From Rhizomys pruinosus (Eukaryota; Chordata; Mammalia; Rodentia; Spalacidae): a DNA stretch of 64,000 nt. Under the pieces are notes generated by a model. That model did not search any database and had not been told where the DNA came from. It saw nothing but the letters and a program-made list of their open reading frames with translations. The stretch spans positions 698,948 to 762,947 of the forward strand of contig VZQC01003076.1 of NCBI GenBank assembly GCA_009823505.1, read 5' to 3'. The stretch's first letter is position 1. Every line of letters starts with the position of its first letter. Position numbers and translations under genes: made by a program. Of this stretch, positions 32,566 through 45,361 are shown piece after piece.

Positions 32566-34025
32566 TGTTAACCAAATGAAGTTTAAACATATACTGCGTA
32601 AGACCTGCAGAGAGCTCTCTGGTCCATGCCTGTTTTCCAGTTACCTCTAGTCTCTTCACGCAGTCACACTCTAGCCACAATGACCTAAGAGGTCAATGTG
32701 CTCATCTACCTCCAGGCCTTTGACCCAAACTTTAGAAGATTCTTTTTGCCATAATCTCATGTTGCAAAGTTCATCCTGGGGTAACCTCCTCTGTGAGGAC
32801 TCCAGAGCAGTTAGGCTTCCACAGGACTGTCATTCGGGCTCGTCCAAGCTTTGACACTGTGCCATAACACTGTTCACTTTGTGTTGAGCCACACTCGCAG
32901 GTGTTCTTGGCTGTATGTGGGCTGTGGGGTGGACATGCCTGGATCCATTACAGCACTTGCCATGTTGCTGTGACCTTAGCTTGCAAATATATCTAACTTG
33001 CCAGAATGATAGGCCTTTGAGACAAAGACCTAGTTTATACTTTTGTTTTTTTCTCAGCATATGAAATAGTTATTTTATCATTTTGCAATTGGAAGGAATT
33101 TAACAAGCTAGTTGACCCTCATTTTGTTGACTATGAAGAAACCTAAGATGAGGAGATACGGAGATTTGTTGAAGGATTTCTTGCTCCAGAGAAGCAACCG
33201 TGAGACCAGATGATGGTTCCTGTTTTCTCTGTAACTTCTCTCTTCTCTGCCTTATACCCGGAAATCCTACTCTCTTCCTTTATGGGACTTCCAAGAGTCA
33301 TGAAACAAGTGACACACTCACCTGTGTTTGCCACTTTAATATACTTGTGGGAATGTGGGCTAGAAAGGACTCCAATCTAGAAACCACACTCCACCTGGTG
33401 GCCATCACCTGAACTACAGGGTTCTCTTAACGCTGGTGACAAATCTCTCCTTGGTAATCTGTTCTTACTGGTCTCCTCTTTCGTGGTTTTTTTTCCTGAA
33501 CTTACCTTCTGTTGCCTGTTCAGTACATATAATAATTTCTTTGGGTTCTGGGCCCTCTTATTCCACATGCCCTTTCTGGAGATTTGCTGGGTAGAAAGAA
33601 CTTAAGAGAATTCATTAACTCTTGAGCTTCGAATGTTACCTACATGCTGTAATCAACCCTCAAGTCTTCCTCTCCGGCTAGGACCACCATGTGAGATTTT
33701 ATGGATTGGTCACTACTCTTTGAAGGGACGTCAGAGTCATTGCCGTCTGTGACTGGCGCCCCCTGGGGTTGGGTAGTGCATGTAGGAATCTCAAACACGA
33801 CATGGGTCCCACTGACCCCATCAATGCCCCTCTGCAGCTTTCTTCTTCTCCTCTGTCCTCAAGTCACGGTGCCGCAGTCTTATTTATTCTGTCCACTGTT
33901 AGCTCTTCACTTCCTGACTGCCGGCTCACCTACTAAGTGTGTGCACACCTACTGTGTGTTCTGCTGCCTAATCATGCTTATGGCTATTTGACATCTCTGT
34001 TTCAAGTTTTCTTATTTTTCAAAGA
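32566..34025. other. non-genic sequence, about 1.5 kb
   Basis: No exon. A MIR-type word set may lie at 33,100-33,180. The plus-strand open frame at 33,701-33,991 (96 codons) has no recognisable domain. Confidence 0.4.
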
Positions 34026-34029
34026 AAAA

Positions 34030-34360
34030 CATTTTGTTTGGATGCGTGGACATGTAACAATTATATATATTTTATGGAGGGGAAAGTATGATATTTGACA
34101 CATGTACACATTGTATAATAATAAAGACAGTATTAAGCATTTCCTTGCCATAAACATTTATCTTTTTTTTGTAATAAGCACATTGAAAATCCTTTCTTCT
34201 AGGTTTTTTCAAGTACGCAATTACAGCAGTGTTGACTATCATCAACATGTAGTATAAGACCAGACCTTATTCCTCCTGTTCAGCTTCCATTTTGTACCTG
34301 TTGACCAATTTCGCCATCTCCCTTAACCTTACCTGGCCCGCCCTAACCAGCCTCTGGTAA
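34030..34360. mobile_element. LINE-1-derived sequence, old
   Basis: gatatttgacacatgtacac, aatcctttcttctaggtttt, cttattcctcctgttcagct and ccattttgtacctgttgacc are words from an L1-associated region common in mammals. Strand and family are not certain. Confidence 0.4.
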
Positions 34361-35080
34361 CTGACATCAGCTGCTCTTGTCTAGTTCAGGCCATCAGCGC
34401 CACAGGCCTGCATTACTGCTGCAGCCTCCTTACTAGTCCTGACTCTTGCATGTCCTTTGTCCTTGCCTTGCTGCTAGGATGAATGTTTTAGAGCTTGGTC
34501 ATGCCATTTATCTGTTGAAAACTCAGGTATTGTTTCCTGTTTCCTGTTGACTCGGGGTGAAGTTTAAATTCTTTAAAGTGATTTAGAAAGCTCTCCAGGG
34601 CCTAGGCCTTGATTTCTCTTTCAGGTCCCCCCAAGCCCCCCCCCCCCACCTATGCCTCTCTTCATTCGTTATTGGTATTAACAAATTTAACTTAGATATC
34701 GAAACTGATTTTATTAGCGATTCCTGAATTGAGCAGCCTCTTGACTAGAGTTGAAGAGTTCTCCACTGGGTTACAGAGCATTTAGTTTTCCTAAAGTAGC
34801 TAATGTAGGAAAAAGGAAACACGAAGAGTAAATTGGTGAATATCAGGTAGCTTTATTTGTTGAGGCAAAGCAGAGTGACTTTCTTGTCTTGTTGGACTGG
34901 GCCCTTTCTTATTGGTTGCTGGGAATCTCTTGTTTTTGGAGAAAATGGTCTGTTGGGAGATTTTCCTACTTCCTTAAGGTTTCCTTTTGATTGTGTGGTA
35001 CTGCGTTTTGTGTGGTCTGCTGAGTTCTACCTCAGAAGCTCAATCCACAGTAATTGGCTTCCTATGAATTTTCTTCAACA
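34360..35080. other. non-genic sequence
   Basis: No recognised element apart from a C-run at 34,637-34,648. The 111-codon plus-strand frame (34,857-35,192) runs into a DNA transposon and is not called. Confidence 0.4.
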
Positions 35081-35084
35081 TTCT

Positions 35085-35403
35085 GTTTTAGTTACATCTG
35101 TGTCCCTCTGTCCAAAATACCTGAAGGAAGCAACTTATGGGAGGAACTGTTTATTTTGGTTCATGATTAGGGGAGGTTTCAGTCCCTCCTGATGAGAAGA
35201 CGTGGTGGTGGGAGTGACTACATCTGCGTGGTAGAAGGAAGCAGAGACTTGGGTAGGCATAAACTTCAAAGGGCCTAGTGACTTATCGGCACCACTTAGG
35301 CCCCACCTCTGAAAGGCTCCACAACCTTCAAAATAGCACCAGAAACTGAGGACCCAAAGCATGAGTCTGCTGAACTCTGAGCTCATTTCAGATTCAAACC
35401 AGT
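35085..35403 (+). mobile_element. URR1-like DNA transposon
   Basis: ctgtccaaaatacctgaagg, ttattttggttcatgattag, gctccacaaccttcaaaata and atttcagattcaaaccagta keep the full element order. Confidence 0.6.
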
Positions 35404-36040
35404 ATGTGCTTTGTTGTGGAAGTGGTTCTCCTGGTGAAGCAGGATCAGTTCTTATCAGAGCCTTTCCTCACCCAGACTTCTCATTGTATTCTTCTCCATG
35501 TGCTTGGCTAACTCTGACTGGTCTTCCAAGGCTCATCTGAGTCATCACCTTTCGAAGGAAGTTCCCCCTCGGTCTGAGTTCTCCTCTTCCACGTCTTCAG
35601 AGGATACTATTTCCCCTTCTACAAAGCCTTCATCTTGCTATATTATAGCATAACTACTTACTCCCTCTATCCCATATTGCATTTATTTTATTTTAGTCTG
35701 TAGACCACTCTTCATTCAGCTATATTCATGACAATACCTATTCAGGCATTCTGTAACTGATGAGTGAATGCTTTTTGGAGTGATCAAATAAACAAAAGAA
35801 GAAAGTCACATGAATAATTTCTTCTGATTTCAAATCTTCAAAGTGATGGCAGATGCCAGCTATTTTATCAGAAGAACAAGAATTCACTCTGGATACTCTG
35901 CCAAAGAAAGGGAAGGATCCCAGTAGAGCATACCAGCCCACACACTGGCCACCGGAAGAGGACACAGTCTGAACTGAGAGCCAGAAGAACCCCATACCAC
36001 AGCCATGTCTCTTCAAATACCGTTTTCATTTTTATTCAAA
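35404..36040. other. non-genic sequence
   Basis: Contains no recognised element. The 92-codon minus-strand frame at 35,738-36,016 lacks any known motif. Confidence 0.4.
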
Positions 36041-36044
36041 TCAA

Positions 36045-36192
36045 ACTTTTTTTGAGACAGGGTTTCCATAGCTATATATGCCTGGCTGGCCTGGTACTCA
36101 CTGCGTGGACCTTGTTGCATCAAACTCAGATCTGCCTTCCTGTGCCCTCTGAGTGCTGGGATTAAAGGTGTGTGCCAACAACACTGGGTTCA
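36045..36192 (-). repeat. B1 SINE, diverged
   Basis: tttttttgagacagggtttcc to gattaaaggtgtgtgccaac. Confidence 0.8.
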
Positions 36193-36274
36193 CTATGGAT
36201 ATTTTATATAGGAGACTGAAAATTTTTTACTTTAAAGACGTACCCTTAGTTCAAGTGCAATAGCTCCCATCCTC

Positions 36275-36485
36275 GGGGCTGGAGAGATGGCCTAGTGGTT
36301 AAGAGCGCCGACCGCTCTTACAGAGGATCTGGGTTCAATCCCCAGCCCCCACGTGGTGGCCGAGAACCGTCTGAAACTCCAATTCCAGGAGAACTCCAGT
36401 TCCAGGGAAATCCGACACCCTCTTCTGACCTCCGCGGCAGACAGTACATTCATACACATACAGAAATAAATAAAAAAATTAAAAA
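36275..36485 (+). repeat. B2-type SINE, young subfamily with internal deletion, 16-bp target duplication
   Basis: Carries the 17-bp duplication but lacks the segment between 'ccgcgg' and 'cagacagtacattc' (about 30 bases). Direct repeat aatagctcccatcctc at 36,259-36,274 and 36,486-36,501. Confidence 0.95.
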
Positions 36486-36689
36486 AATAGCTCCCATCCT
36501 CACACTCCCATACACAAACTAGCCTCTAATATGAATTTGTCGTAAATATTCTTCCAAGGAGCAGTTATAGTAGAGAACCAGCATAAAGTTAGTGGTACTT
36601 AGCATAAGAAAGATTGTTTTAAAGCTAGGTGAGCCTAAAACATAAAGTTTGAATGGTTCACGGTGAACAGTTTTTGTTGTTGTTTGTTT

Positions 36690-36893
36690 GTTTTTTGAGA
36701 CAAGGTCCCCTCGTAGTCCCAAATGGCATGGAACTTTCTATGTAAACTAGGCTGGCCTCTATCTAATAGAGATCTGCCTGCTTCTGCCTCCAGACTGCTG
36801 GGATTAAAGGTGTGCTCTACTATACCTGGTGTTGCTTATTTCTTTGTTCTGGTGCTGAAGATCTAATATTCTACAATTGAGCCACAGCCCCAG
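36690..36893 (-). repeat. B4 SINE
   Basis: Minus-strand B1-like part (ttttttgagacaaggtcccc, gctgggattaaaggtgtgct) followed by an inverted ID head (acaattgagccacagcccc). Confidence 0.75.
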
Positions 36894-37972
36894 GATAAAT
36901 TTTGAATATTTCATAGATTTTCATGGACTGGCCTATGTATGTGCATCTCTGAACATTCTTTTGCTTCACTGAATGTCTTTGGCTCTCAGACAAGTCAGTT
37001 CTCTTGATCCCCAAAGAGAAACAAACAGAACGAGTTATGGGTGAGTGTTTAAGATTCTTAGTGTTAAAAAGTCACAGAAAACAAGAATAAATTTAATGCT
37101 TTCTAAAATTGTCACTGTTAAAAAGCATGTCAGAACAATATGGCAGCAGACGAATTTAACATTTCATAATTAAATTTGATTTTCACGATATTAAAGATGT
37201 TATGTAAGGAGAGCATGAGAGAAAAGATTTCTTTGTGAGAAGCTAAATTCAGATGAATATGTTGAATAATCTCCACAGAATTTAAGGTTTCCAAAACCAA
37301 TATTTAAATCAGTTCTGAATATAAGCAGTAGGGTTTCAAGTATTGTAGCTTGACTCCTTCCTCTCTTCCTAATGCTGAAAACTCAAGAAATCCTTTTGTA
37401 GTATCAGAAAAGCTGAGCAAGGCTTTCTTCTTTATTTAGAAGACTTGTGCCTTGTCCATGGCTCATGAATGATAGCCTGGTTGAGTACATGTAATAATTT
37501 TAAATACCACCTTTCTATTAGTTCTAGTTCAATGCTCAGGAAGATATAAGTCATTCCTGTAACAATGAAAAAGAGAGAAACGTTTGTGTGATGGATGTAA
37601 CCAGTATATGCCTTTGGCTAAATAAGGCACAACTGATATGAAGGACTTACTGCTGAATGGACCTTCGAGTGACCCAGGGCTGGAGAGGAGGGAGAGCTGT
37701 CAGTAGTCATTGAAGATGATCTTTTCTGTCTTTCCCTCCCTCCCTCTTCCTTCTGGAGGGCGAGAAGTAATACAGAAAAGTATACATGGTCATGAGAAAG
37801 GAATGATCCTACCCTAGACCTTAGAACTACAAGTAGATGTTCAATTAACTAAATCAATTAAACGGAACAAGTGAACTCCCACAAAAGATGATTTTATGGA
37901 ATGAAAGCAGAGAAGAAAAATACTTGAGGTAATAAGAAGAGATGAAATATTGATTTTACAGAAGGCACATTG
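36894..37972. other. AT-rich non-genic sequence, 1.1 kb
   Basis: Unique in this window, with no exon or SINE. Confidence 0.45.
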
Positions 37973-38350
37973 TGGTGGTTTGAATGAGAATGTCCCCATA
38001 GGCTTCAAGTATTCGGACATTTTGTCCCCAGTGGTGGTGCTGTTTGGGAGGTCTTAGAAGGTGTGGCCATGCGGGAGGAAACACGTCACTGGAGGGTGGG
38101 CTTAGAGAGTTCAAAAATTGTCGCCAGTCTCCAGTCGTTTTCTCTGCTTCTTGTGCCTGCTTGAAGATGTGAACCTTGACTTTCTGCTCTGGCTCCTGCC
38201 ACCATGCTGCCCCACCATGATGGACTCTAATTCTCTGGAACTGTCCATCGGAAGCTCAAGTAAACTCTTTCTTTTGGAAGTTCCCTTGGTCATGGTCCTG
38301 TTTGTTTCTCTTTGGGGATCAAGCAACAGAGAAGTGACTAATGTACACGT
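37973..38350 (+). mobile_element. RCHARR1-like hAT-Charlie DNA transposon
   Basis: tggtggtttgaatgagaatg, gtgctgtttgggaggtctta, ggaggaaacacgtcactgg, caccatgatggactctaatt and cagagaagtgactaatgtac follow the order of the rodent Charlie element I remember as RCHARR1. The open frames inside it on both strands are not genes. Confidence 0.6.
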
Positions 38351-40297
38351 GAAAGAAAAAAAGAAGCAAAACAATCTTTCTGGTTGCCAGGTGCTTGAAG
38401 AGTTGTGATGTTTGGACTGTGGAAGAGGAAGAAGTGAACAAAATTGAAATAGTCAAAATTTGGTGATCTATACCATAAAGCCAGTAAATAGATTATGTCT
38501 GGACCCTTAACCTATTGTCAAGTAGATAATTTGTGGAGTAGAGTTCACTGTGTAGAAAAGTAGACTACTAAAGGCAAACGAGAAGATGGACCTTTCCATG
38601 TCCCATGAGATGTTTTCTTAAGGACAGTGACAACAACAACAGTAGCAGCAGCAGCAACATGAAATCAGTAGTGGCTAAAGTGTCAAAGTTATACCAGCCT
38701 AACTTACAGTTTTAATTTTGACAAATCTTACCAAGTGAAATAAAAATAGGCATGTCACTCAGAATGAATAACATGAGATGTAGGGGTTGGCATAAGCAGA
38801 CATCACTGGAGAGAGGGAAAAATGCATCTCAAACTAGAGACATGTGATGCCTAATTAGAGAGACAGAGAGAGAGAGAGAGAGTCTATAAACGACATTTTG
38901 AAAAGCATTTGTGAAGAGACATCAGCGCCTGGGGTCCAGAGTTGAAGAATGAGTCACTTCTGAAAGGAGGGAAGAACTCATGACTTAGCATCCTAGCTTT
39001 TAGAACAGCACTTTACCCAGAATAGCTGGGCCGATTTAGCAAAAGAAATTCTACAGTGGAGCCGTAGAATTCCTGACAGAGAAATGGGCCCAGTTGATGC
39101 TTCAGCTTTACTCAACGAGGGCTGTGAAAGGCAAAAGTCACAACGACCTTTTAAATTAAAATAACATCAAAGGAAGTTAATAACCCGAATATGAAGATGA
39201 CCATTAGGTGTAGATGGAGTTTTGCCTAGCCTGGTGAAGACGGCTTATGTGTTTGCAGATAACATATTAAGATGCCAGGTGCTGTTACCCTAACTGAACG
39301 TTTACCTCCTGATTCCCCTCCCCTAATTTTAGGACAATGGACAACACTAGTCTTGACTGTCTCTCACAAGCTTTTAACTTTGTAAATCGGACACCAGGCT
39401 GCTAAAACTACCATCAGCCCCTGACGTCCCTGTTCTCGGACACTCAGACTCAGTTTCTAAATGATCTCTCACCTGACCTCATCTCTAACGGCCTGTACAT
39501 CACTGTACTCCAGGCCCTTGTTAGAGATGTCTGAGCTTTGTCCTTTCTTTGCTCTGTCTAAAGCCACATCAGCTGGAGCCTCATCCTCTCATATCTGGAC
39601 TGTTCAGTCACTTCTACACCCACTCTGCTATGACAATAAAGTAGGCTTAGAAATTGAAAGGGCGTCCATCATCTTTGATAAATCTGAAAAGGGTTACAAT
39701 CTTTAATGTACTGAGTTATCTAAAAATTGTTTTTATAAGGTAATCAAAAGCATCTACATGTACAGTAAAATTAGGTAATTTTAAAATAAAAATATAAGAT
39801 TTGTAGAAAATTCATTTCCAATGGAGAATGAGATGAGGCTAACTACTCACCTTCTGAATATACAGAGGAATATTACTAGCACGGAATTTGAGTTTTTTAT
39901 TTTCTCTCTCACTTTTCCTCCCTCCCTCCCTCCCTCCCTTCCTGCTACCCCATTTTATTTTCCTCCCTTCTTTTCTTTCTTAATCCAGAGGTAGGTCCTG
40001 AGAAAACTGGCTGGTGAAAGTTGGGAGTGGGAGGAACTTTCCTATAGGTGTATCTAGCTCAGTTGTTTTAGGTTCCCATAAATTCTACGTCAGAAAAATT
40101 TGATAAGCCATAGTCAAAAGCATTTTTAATTACCAAACAGCTGGCGAGTTCATGCAGTTCACTAGAAATCATGTGATTTGTAAAGGATTGGCTACACAGT
40201 CATTAAAATAATTTAGTTGTGAATACTTGGGAAGTGCAATTAAAAAGCCTTTCGTATAACTCACCAGGTGTTTTTCCTATTATTTTTTAACTTTCTC

Positions 40298-40374
<77 letters not shown>

Positions 40375-40400
40375 TCCCTCCCTCCCTCCCTCCCTCCCTT
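38299..40400 (+). repeat. first copy of a falsely duplicated segment
   Basis: This copy has normal sequence quality. It holds the end of the RCHARR1-like element, unique DNA, an (AG)n tract near 38,865 and a (CCCT)n tract at 39,921-39,945, and finishes in (CTTT)n then (CCCT)n just before the single N. Blocks 38,716-38,810 and 39,075-39,329 recur without any change downstream. Confidence 0.85.
40297..40400. repeat. (CTTT)n followed by (CCCT)n at the assembly gap
   Basis: About 75 bases of ctttctttc, then ccctccctccc, ending at the N. A long tetranucleotide run is a typical place for short-read assembly to fail. Confidence 0.95.
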
Positions 40401-40401
40401 N
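40401..40401. other. single N: assembly join
   Basis: The only ambiguous base in the window. It lies exactly between the end of the simple repeat and the start of the second copy of the upstream 2 kb. Confidence 0.97.
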
Positions 40402-42932
40402 TGTTGTTTCTGCTTTGGGGGATTCAAGCAACCAGAGAGAGGTGACTAATGGTACCGGGGTCGTGAAAAGGAAATGAAAGAAGCAAAACAATTTTTGGGT
40501 TGTGGCCATGGGTGCGATTGAGGGTCCTGTGACTGTCGCGTTGGACTGCTGGAAGACGGAGAAACGTGAACGAAATTGAAATATAGTCCAATAATTTGTG
40601 GTGATCGTATATAAGCAGCGGACGGTATGAATAGATTATGTCGCTGGATCCCTTAGACTCATTGTCAAGTAGATGATTTGTGGGTGTCAGAGTTCCACTG
40701 TGTAGAAAGTAGTACTACTCAAGGCAAACCGCTGAGAGAATGACCTTTCCGCATGTGCCCGATGGAGAGATGGTTTACTTATACGGAGCAGTGACAAATC
40801 CACCAACCAGGTCAAGCGCCGATGCGCCGACGAGCAGCAACGCAATTAAATCAGAGTTGGCTAAAGATGATTCAAGTATATATACCGCCTACTCGTATCG
40901 AGGTCCGGCACGTCTTTGATTTTTGACAAATCTTACCAAGTGAAATAAAAATAGGCATGTCACTCAGAATGAATAACATGAGATGTAGGGGTTGGCATAA
41001 GCAGACATCACTGGACCGGATGGACGGAGAGGGGAAACTGCAATCTGGCAGACGAAACTACGCAGAACTCGGCCCCTAGAACTGTATGGCCTGAATAACT
41101 AGAGAAGAGAAGACACTGAGGATAGAGACGAGCAGACGGTCTATAGACCATTTTTAGAAAAGATTGTTGAAGAGACACTTCAGACGGCTGGCGGTCCAGA
41201 GTTGACAGAACTGAGCTCACTTCTGAGGGAGGGAAGACTGCATGACTGCATCCTAGCTATTATTAGACAGCATTTACCCCCTGAGAATAGGCTCGCTGGC
41301 CTGCTGACTCTGGGGGCCGGGATCTTAGCAAAAGAATTTCTTACGTCGGAGGCCGCTAGATTCCTCGTGAGACAGAGAAATGGGCCCAGTTGATGCTTCA
41401 GCTTTACTCAACGAGGGCTGTGAAAGGCAAAAGTCACAACGACCTTTTAAATTAAAATAACATCAAAGGAAGTTAATAACCCGAATATGAAGATGACCAT
41501 TAGGTGTAGATGGAGTTTTGCCTAGCCTGGTGAAGACGGCTTATGTGTTTGCAGATAACATATTAAGATGCCAGGTGCTGTTACCCTAACTGAACGTTTA
41601 CCTCCTGATTCCCCTCCCCTAATTTCGCCTAGTAGGACATGAAGAAAAACACTAGTTTCATGTGGACTGCTCTCTTCGAAGCTTTTACTCTATTGTAAAT
41701 CCGGACACCAGGTCTGCGCGTAAAAGAACTTCTCAGTATCCGCGCGCCCCAGCTGGATCGATCGCGCCCCTGTTCGGTCGGACCCCGGACCTCAGCTTTC
41801 CTAACGATGATCCTCTCACACTGACCTTCCACTGCTACACGGCCCTGTACTCACTGCGTATCGCAGGCCCCTTGTATAGCAGGATTGTTCTGGTTATGGT
41901 CGTTGCTGTCTGGCTTCAGTCTGTTCTTAAAGCCAATCAGTGGGCTCATCTCCACTATCTGGCGAGCTGTTCAAGTCACTTAGCCACTATGCGTATGCAA
42001 TAATAAGGTAGGCGCTTATGAAGTTTGACAAGGCGCTCTCTTATTCACCTTTCGCATAGCAAATCTGCGTAAAGGCGTTACGAATCTATTAAGTGTACTG
42101 GTATAAGTCCTAAAAAATTTCGTTTTTATCAGGTACTTAAAAGCTATCTCATTGTACGAGTAATAGTTAGGTATGTTTAAAATAAAATATAAGATTTGTA
42201 GAAAATTGATTTCCAATGGTGAATGAGATGATGGCAACTACTCACTTTTGATCTATTACAGTGGGAATACTGCACTAGCACGGACTTTGAGTTTTTTATG
42301 GTTTCGTCGTCCTTCTGTTTCCTCCTCCTCCTCCCCCTCCTGTCTGCACCCCCTTTTATTTCTGCCCCTGCTTTGATTCTTTCTTAATCGAGAGTAAAGG
42401 GTGCCTGGAGGGGAACTGGGCTTGGTGAAGGTTGGGAGAAGTGGGGGAAGACTTTCCTATAGGGGTGTAGTCTAGCTCAGCTTGTTTTAGGTTCATAATT
42501 CTAAGGTCAGAGAATTTGATAAGCCCATGTGCAAACACACTTGCTTTTTAATTATATGCAAACACGCTGGGGAGAGATTCATGCAGTGCCTTAGAATCAT
42601 CTGTGATTTGTGAAAGGATGTGGAGCTAGCACAGGTCCATTAAAATAAGTTTGTGTGAATAGTTGGGAAGTGAATTCAAAAAGGCCTTTTCGTATAACGT
42701 TCACCAGATGTTTTCGTATTATTTTTTTACTTTTTCTTTTCTTTCTTCTTTTTTCGCGTTCTGCGCTTTCTCCGTTGTGTTGTTCGTGTGGCATGTGGTT
42801 CATGTTCTTTGCGTTTTTTCATCTTCAGACGTTCTTTCGTTCCCTCCCTCCGCACTCCATCCTCGCCTCCATCTCTCCCCTCGTCCTGCTCTCGTCCTCC
42901 TCCTCGCCTGCCCTCTCTTCGTTCTCTCTCTC

Positions 42933-42935
<3 letters not shown>
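40402..42935 (+). repeat. error-rich second copy of the segment at 38,299 (likely raw long-read gap fill)
   Basis: The sequence follows 38,299-40,370 from end to end but is about 20 percent longer, with many single-base insertions (for example ttgtggtgatcgtatataag against ttggtgatctatacc). Two stretches match exactly: 40,921-41,015 (95 bp) and 41,371-41,625 (255 bp). A mosaic of perfect and noisy blocks is what partial polishing of an uncorrected long read would leave; an old duplication would diverge evenly. Open frames here, such as the ones at 41,202 and 41,662 on the plus strand, are artefacts. Confidence 0.88.
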
Positions 42936-42970
<35 letters not shown>

Positions 42971-43113
42971 GGTCTTTTCGAGACAGGGTCTCCCTGTAGC
43001 CCCAGCTGTTCTGGAACTCACTCTGTAGACCAGGCTGGCCTTGAACTCACAAAGATCCGCCTGCCTCTGCCTCCCGAATGCTAAGATTAAAGGTGTGCGC
43101 CACCATGCCCAGC
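42936..43113 (-). repeat. (CTTT)n and B1 SINE
   Basis: A ctttctttc run leads into a complete minus-strand B1 (ggtcttttcgagacagggtc to gccaccatgcccagcc). This is probably the true sequence after the simple repeat at 40,297. Confidence 0.92.
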
Positions 43114-43375
43114 CTATTAACTTTCTATTTCTAAGTTTCTTTTGTTTATTAATTTAAAATTTTATGAAACTGGGAAAAGTAACTTCGTAAAATTGGTTAT
43201 TTTATAGTTTAGAATTTACCCATTGTTTCTAATCAATGACATAGATTAATGCCAAAATTTTCACTTATCTAGAAAGTCATCTCAAAGCTTATATAAGTCA
43301 TGACATCTGAGAATAATTTTATGTATATAGGTAAATTCTTTTTTTAAATTTATTTATTTAGTTTTCTTTCTTTTT

Positions 43376-43865
43376 TATATATATTTTGTACAAGATTATC
43401 AAATCTAGACCTGTGTCCCCCACCCTATCCCCCCACCCCACCAGAGCTCATGTATTCTGCCAAACATGCTTTTCATCTCTTTCTCAGTCTTTCTCAAAAT
43501 TCTCCATGTTTTGAGCAGAAGTTCACTGTTTCAGGGACTGGAGAGATAGCCTAGCAGTTAAGAGCACAGACGCTCTTGCAGAGGACCCGGGTTCGATCCC
43601 CAGCACCCACATGGCGGCTAAGAACCGTCTGTAACTCCAATTCCAGGAGAACTCCAGTTCCAGGGGAATCCGAGTCCCTCTTCTGACCTCCACGGCAGCA
43701 TTGCACGACACGGGTGCACAGACTTGCATGCAGACAGTACATTCATACACATACAAAGATTAAATAATAATAATAAAAAAAAATTAAAAAAAAAAGAAGT
43801 TCACTGTTTCAGTCAGTTCTTTGATGCAGTCCTTTCTGTTGTTGTTGTTGTTGTTGTTGTTAAAT
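43376..43865 (-). mobile_element. 3' end of unassigned LINE-like family (copy B), split by B2
   Basis: Read on the minus strand: (CAA)n, gaactgactgaaacagtgaac, gtttggcagaatacatgagc, a G-rich run (ggtggggtggggggatagg), ggtctagatttgat, ending ttgtacaaaatatatata. The order matches copies at 10,910, 13,380 and 56,489, though the last bases differ. Confidence 0.6.
43535..43794 (+). repeat. B2-type SINE, young subfamily, 18-bp target duplication
   Basis: Young copy with the 17-bp internal duplication and one extra 'gca' in the 'cacggcagcattgcacg' part. The perfect 18-bp direct repeat agaagttcactgtttcag lies at 43,517-43,534 and 43,795-43,812. Confidence 0.95.
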
Positions 43866-44385
43866 TCTATGTTATTTGAGAAAGCAATTTTTATAATTGA
43901 CAGAATTCTAATGGATTTGAATTTTCAAAAGAGAAACCAAGTCTAGTTAAATGAAGCTGTTATTGAAGATATGTATTTATTCTGATATGTACTTAGGAGT
44001 TATTATATATGTAATCATACTTAATATGTATTTATGATATATTAAGATATTTAGATTAGTATTGTCCTGGGAAATAATCCGGAAACATTTTGACACTAGA
44101 CAATAGAGGGTGTTCTGACTTTTGTTTTTGCAAAAGTTGATATATAAAATGATATGGCCATTATCAATTATAGAACTTATGAAAGGTGTATCAAATTAAA
44201 CACTACACTAAAATAGAGTTTAATGATTCATGGTAGAAATCTGTAATATAATTTATTTTAATACTAAAGAAAAAGTTCATAGAACAGATGAACACAGAAT
44301 GAGCTGATTAGCAGAGACACATATTTGGGATATTTGCATCCAAATGAAACACGAAGGTGTATTTATTGCATTTAATGGCATTTTT
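43866..44385. other. AT-rich non-genic sequence
   Basis: No element or exon recognised. Confidence 0.45.
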
Positions 44386-44389
44386 CTCT

Positions 44390-44413
44390 TAAATATTTAT
44401 TTTAGTGTGTGTG

Positions 44414-44454
<41 letters not shown>

Positions 44455-44600
44455 TGACTGGTGACTGTGGTGGCCACAGGTGTCAGATACTCTGGAGCTG
44501 GAGTTCCAGGCGTATGTCTCTCATGATGGGAGCTGGGAACAGAACTTGTCTTCTGCAAGAGAGCAACTGTTCTTAACCCCTGGGTCACCTCTCCAGCCTT
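44390..44600 (-). repeat. old B2-like SINE with (GT)n tail
   Basis: A (GT)n run at 44,405-44,452, then ctctggagctggagttccag and taacccctgggtcacctctc, a worn minus-strand B2. Confidence 0.75.
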
Positions 44601-44783
44601 GACATCTAATCATGTTTTGGCAAAGGTTAGGCAAACTGCTTCTTCTACTTGTCTGCATAATATAAGAAAATATAAAACAAGAATTTATTCCATATGTTCT
44701 TTTTACTCAATGATATAGTCATGCTGTAGACGCATTCATGGAAATTTGGCCTCTTCTGAAGTCCAGCAACATAGTGCACATTG

Positions 44784-44980
44784 GGGGCTGGAGAGATGGC
44801 TCAGCAGTTAAGAGCATTGTTTTTTCAGAGGCCCTAGGTTTTGTTCCCAGGGCCCACAGGGTAGCTAACAACTGTGCAGAACTCTAGGTCCAGGGGATCT
44901 GACACCCTTGTGTGGCCTCCGTGAGCATTGCATGACATGGGTGCACTGACTCATATGCAGGCAAAATGGTCATACGCATG
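44784..44980 (+). repeat. B2-type SINE, older form
   Basis: gggggctggagagatggctc head, diverged body without internal duplication. Confidence 0.88.
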
Positions 44981-45361
44981 AAAAAATGCACAAGAGATAT
45001 GGTGGCTGTATCCTCCCTGATAGCAGAACCAAGGCCAGTGGCTTGCATTATTACACAAGTGAATTATTTTGACAAGAAACTCCCAAGGAGTGGGAGTCGG
45101 GAATGGGAGGTGTTGAAAAGAGAGGGAAGAAAAGTCAACTGGACCACACGTTACTTAGCTGAGTCATTACTGAGGACAAGTTCAGCTTGGTTCTGCTAAT
45201 TACTTTTTGAGGAGCCTTGTTATATATGTCCCAAAAGTGTTCACCTATGGAATATATTAAAGGGACATTTATCTTCTGGCTCTTGTTTTTTACTGGTTGG
45301 AGTGGTGGCCTCACAGGCTATTTAATCTCACTTCCAGAACTGCGCAGTCATCAAATGAGGG

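Noticed and set aside
41202..42003. Open frames of 63 and 113 codons after the N
   Set aside because: They lie in the error-rich second copy of the 38.3 kb segment and are sequencing artefacts.
42655..43084. Long Ser/Phe/Leu-rich frames of up to 121 codons
   Set aside because: They run through noisy simple repeat and into a B1 element.
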